This document shows, piece by piece, positions 63,225 to 64,000 of a DNA stretch of 64,000 nucleotides (position 1 is the first letter of the stretch; each line of letters begins with the position of its first letter). This stretch comes from Granulosicoccus sp045106195. GTDB lineage: Bacteria; Pseudomonadota; Gammaproteobacteria; Granulosicoccales; Granulosicoccaceae. The notes beneath the pieces were generated by a model. That model saw only the letters and a program-made list of their open reading frames with translations, was not told where the DNA came from and did not search any database. A program made the translations under genes and the position numbers. The DNA lies in contig JBGCEH010000006.1 in the NCBI GenBank assembly GCA_045106195.1, positions 186,001 through 250,000 on the forward strand, given 5' to 3'.

Positions 63225-64000
63225 GCAACCCGAAAATGCAATCGCAAACGACCGAGCTTGTCCGGAAGTCACTTAAAAAGCGCTATGCGGCAGAAAAACG
63301 CTTCCGTGCCTACGGCATCTTCGCCATTCTTGGCAGCCTAGGTTTTCTGTTCATCCTGCTGACAAGCATCATCACCAAAGGTTTGCCGGCATTCACGCAG
63401 ACCTATGTAAAACTGGACGTTGAGTTAAGTGCAGACACTCTTGGAATAAGCGAATCACCCACGCTGGATGAACTGCGTGCTGCCAACTACAACGGCGTTA
63501 TTCGGCAAACGTTAAGAGATCAGTTTCCGGATGTCAGCAAACGCAAGGAAAAACGTGCCTTGTACGAACTGGTCAGTATCGGTGCGGAATACGAGTTGTT
63601 CGATCGTGTTGTTGCCAATCCGGCGCTTATCGGCGGCACGCTGACCCTTTGGGTTCCCGCTGATGATGAGATGGGCGCAATCATCAAGAATGGTGATGAT
63701 CTGAGCAACCCCGACAGCATTGTTACCCGCATGAGCGACCAACAGATTGGCTGGGCAAAACAGCTTCAGGACAACGGACAACTGGAAGTACGCTTCAATT
63801 CGACCTTTTTCGAAAATGGCAACTCGCGTGAACCTGAGCTTGCGGGAATTCGTGCAGCTTTGGTGGGCTCGGCGTTTACTTTGTTGATAACTTTCTGTCT
63901 ATCGTTTCCTATAGCGGTTGCAGCGGCGATCTATCTTGAAGAGTTTGCACCCCAGAATAAATGGACGGATATTGTCGAAGTTAATATCAATAACCTTGCC
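63221..64000 (+). CDS. pstA: Phosphate ABC transporter permease PstA (cut by window edge)
   Basis: The first 260 codons of PstA. It begins MSNPKMQSQTTELVRKSLKK at 63221, overlapping pstC by ATGA. A membrane segment, IFAILGSLGFLFILLTSIIT, is followed by a large periplasmic domain (DUF3333) of about 160 residues and then AALVGSAFTLLITFCLSFPI, the start of the permease core with the EEFAP loop. The gene continues past the window; pstB and phoU would be expected after it. Confidence 0.92.
   Translation, partial: MSNPKMQSQTTELVRKSLKKRYAAEKRFRAYGIFAILGSLGFLFILLTSIITKGLPAFTQTYVKLDVELSADTLGISESPTLDELRAANYNGVIRQTLRDQFPDVSKRKEKRALYELVSIGAEYELFDRVVANPALIGGTLTLWVPADDEMGAIIKNGDDLSNPDSIVTRMSDQQIGWAKQLQDNGQLEVRFNSTFFENGNSREPELAGIRAALVGSAFTLLITFCLSFPIAVAAAIYLEEFAPQNKWTDIVEVNINNLA

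Overview
The window is a 64 kb stretch of a chromosome from a gammaproteobacterium. The evidence is gene order: uvrY-uvrC-pgsA followed by tRNA-Gly, tRNA-Cys and tRNA-Leu; rpoE-rseA-rseB-rseC-degQ-type protease followed by lepA-lepB-rnc-era-recO; ffs-dnaX-ybaB-recR; and yceD-rpmF-plsX-fabH. These layouts are classical for Gammaproteobacteria. The many sugar and organic-nitrogen uptake genes, the moderate G+C and the non-enteric style of the proteins would fit a marine Chromatiales-like organism (Granulosicoccus is one guess), but no rRNA is present to settle this.

Layout. (1) 0-4.7 kb: a LuxR-type regulator behind a very large lipoprotein built from four related repeats, then a sugar-nucleotide-epimerase-like dehydrogenase. 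(2) 4.8-15 kb: a complete carbohydrate-utilisation operon on the minus strand (solute-binding protein, two permeases, UgpC/MalK-type ATPase, TIM-barrel isomerase, Gfo/Idh/MocA oxidoreductase, GH2 beta-mannosidase) with a divergent LacI-family regulator. Two 17-bp direct repeats lie between the regulator and the binding-protein gene. (3) 15.1-19.4 kb: a GntR regulator followed by three broken catabolic genes: an acyl-CoA synthetase with two frameshifts, a thiamine-pyrophosphate enzyme with a large internal deletion, and a PQQ-type sugar dehydrogenase lacking its C-terminus. This decaying stretch ends against tRNA-Leu. (4) 19.4-49.4 kb: dense core genes, mostly minus strand: tRNAs, phospholipid and fatty-acid synthesis, DNA repair, ribosome and RNA maturation, envelope stress response, and DNA replication/recombination. 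(5) 49.4-58.4 kb: a Pot-type ABC importer transcribed together with a nucleoside hydrolase and adenine deaminase, then an M20 amidohydrolase (opposite strand) and a phosphoribosyltransferase. Read together this looks like purine/nucleoside uptake and salvage. (6) 58.5-64 kb: phoB-phoR-pstS-pstC-pstA, the phosphate-starvation sensor and high-affinity phosphate importer, cut by the window edge inside pstA.

Points most worth a second look: an AT-rich gene-free segment at 46.02-46.37 kb with three perfect DnaA boxes and one near-match, a plausible replication origin or DnaA-controlled site; the purine-type importer operon, whose transporter family is normally annotated for polyamines or iron; the three adjacent gene ruins; and several unannotated regulatory repeats. 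Many starts were moved inward from the longest open frame on the basis of ribosome-binding sites, family N-termini and operon overlaps. All functional calls rest on motif and family recognition by eye; no database search was run.
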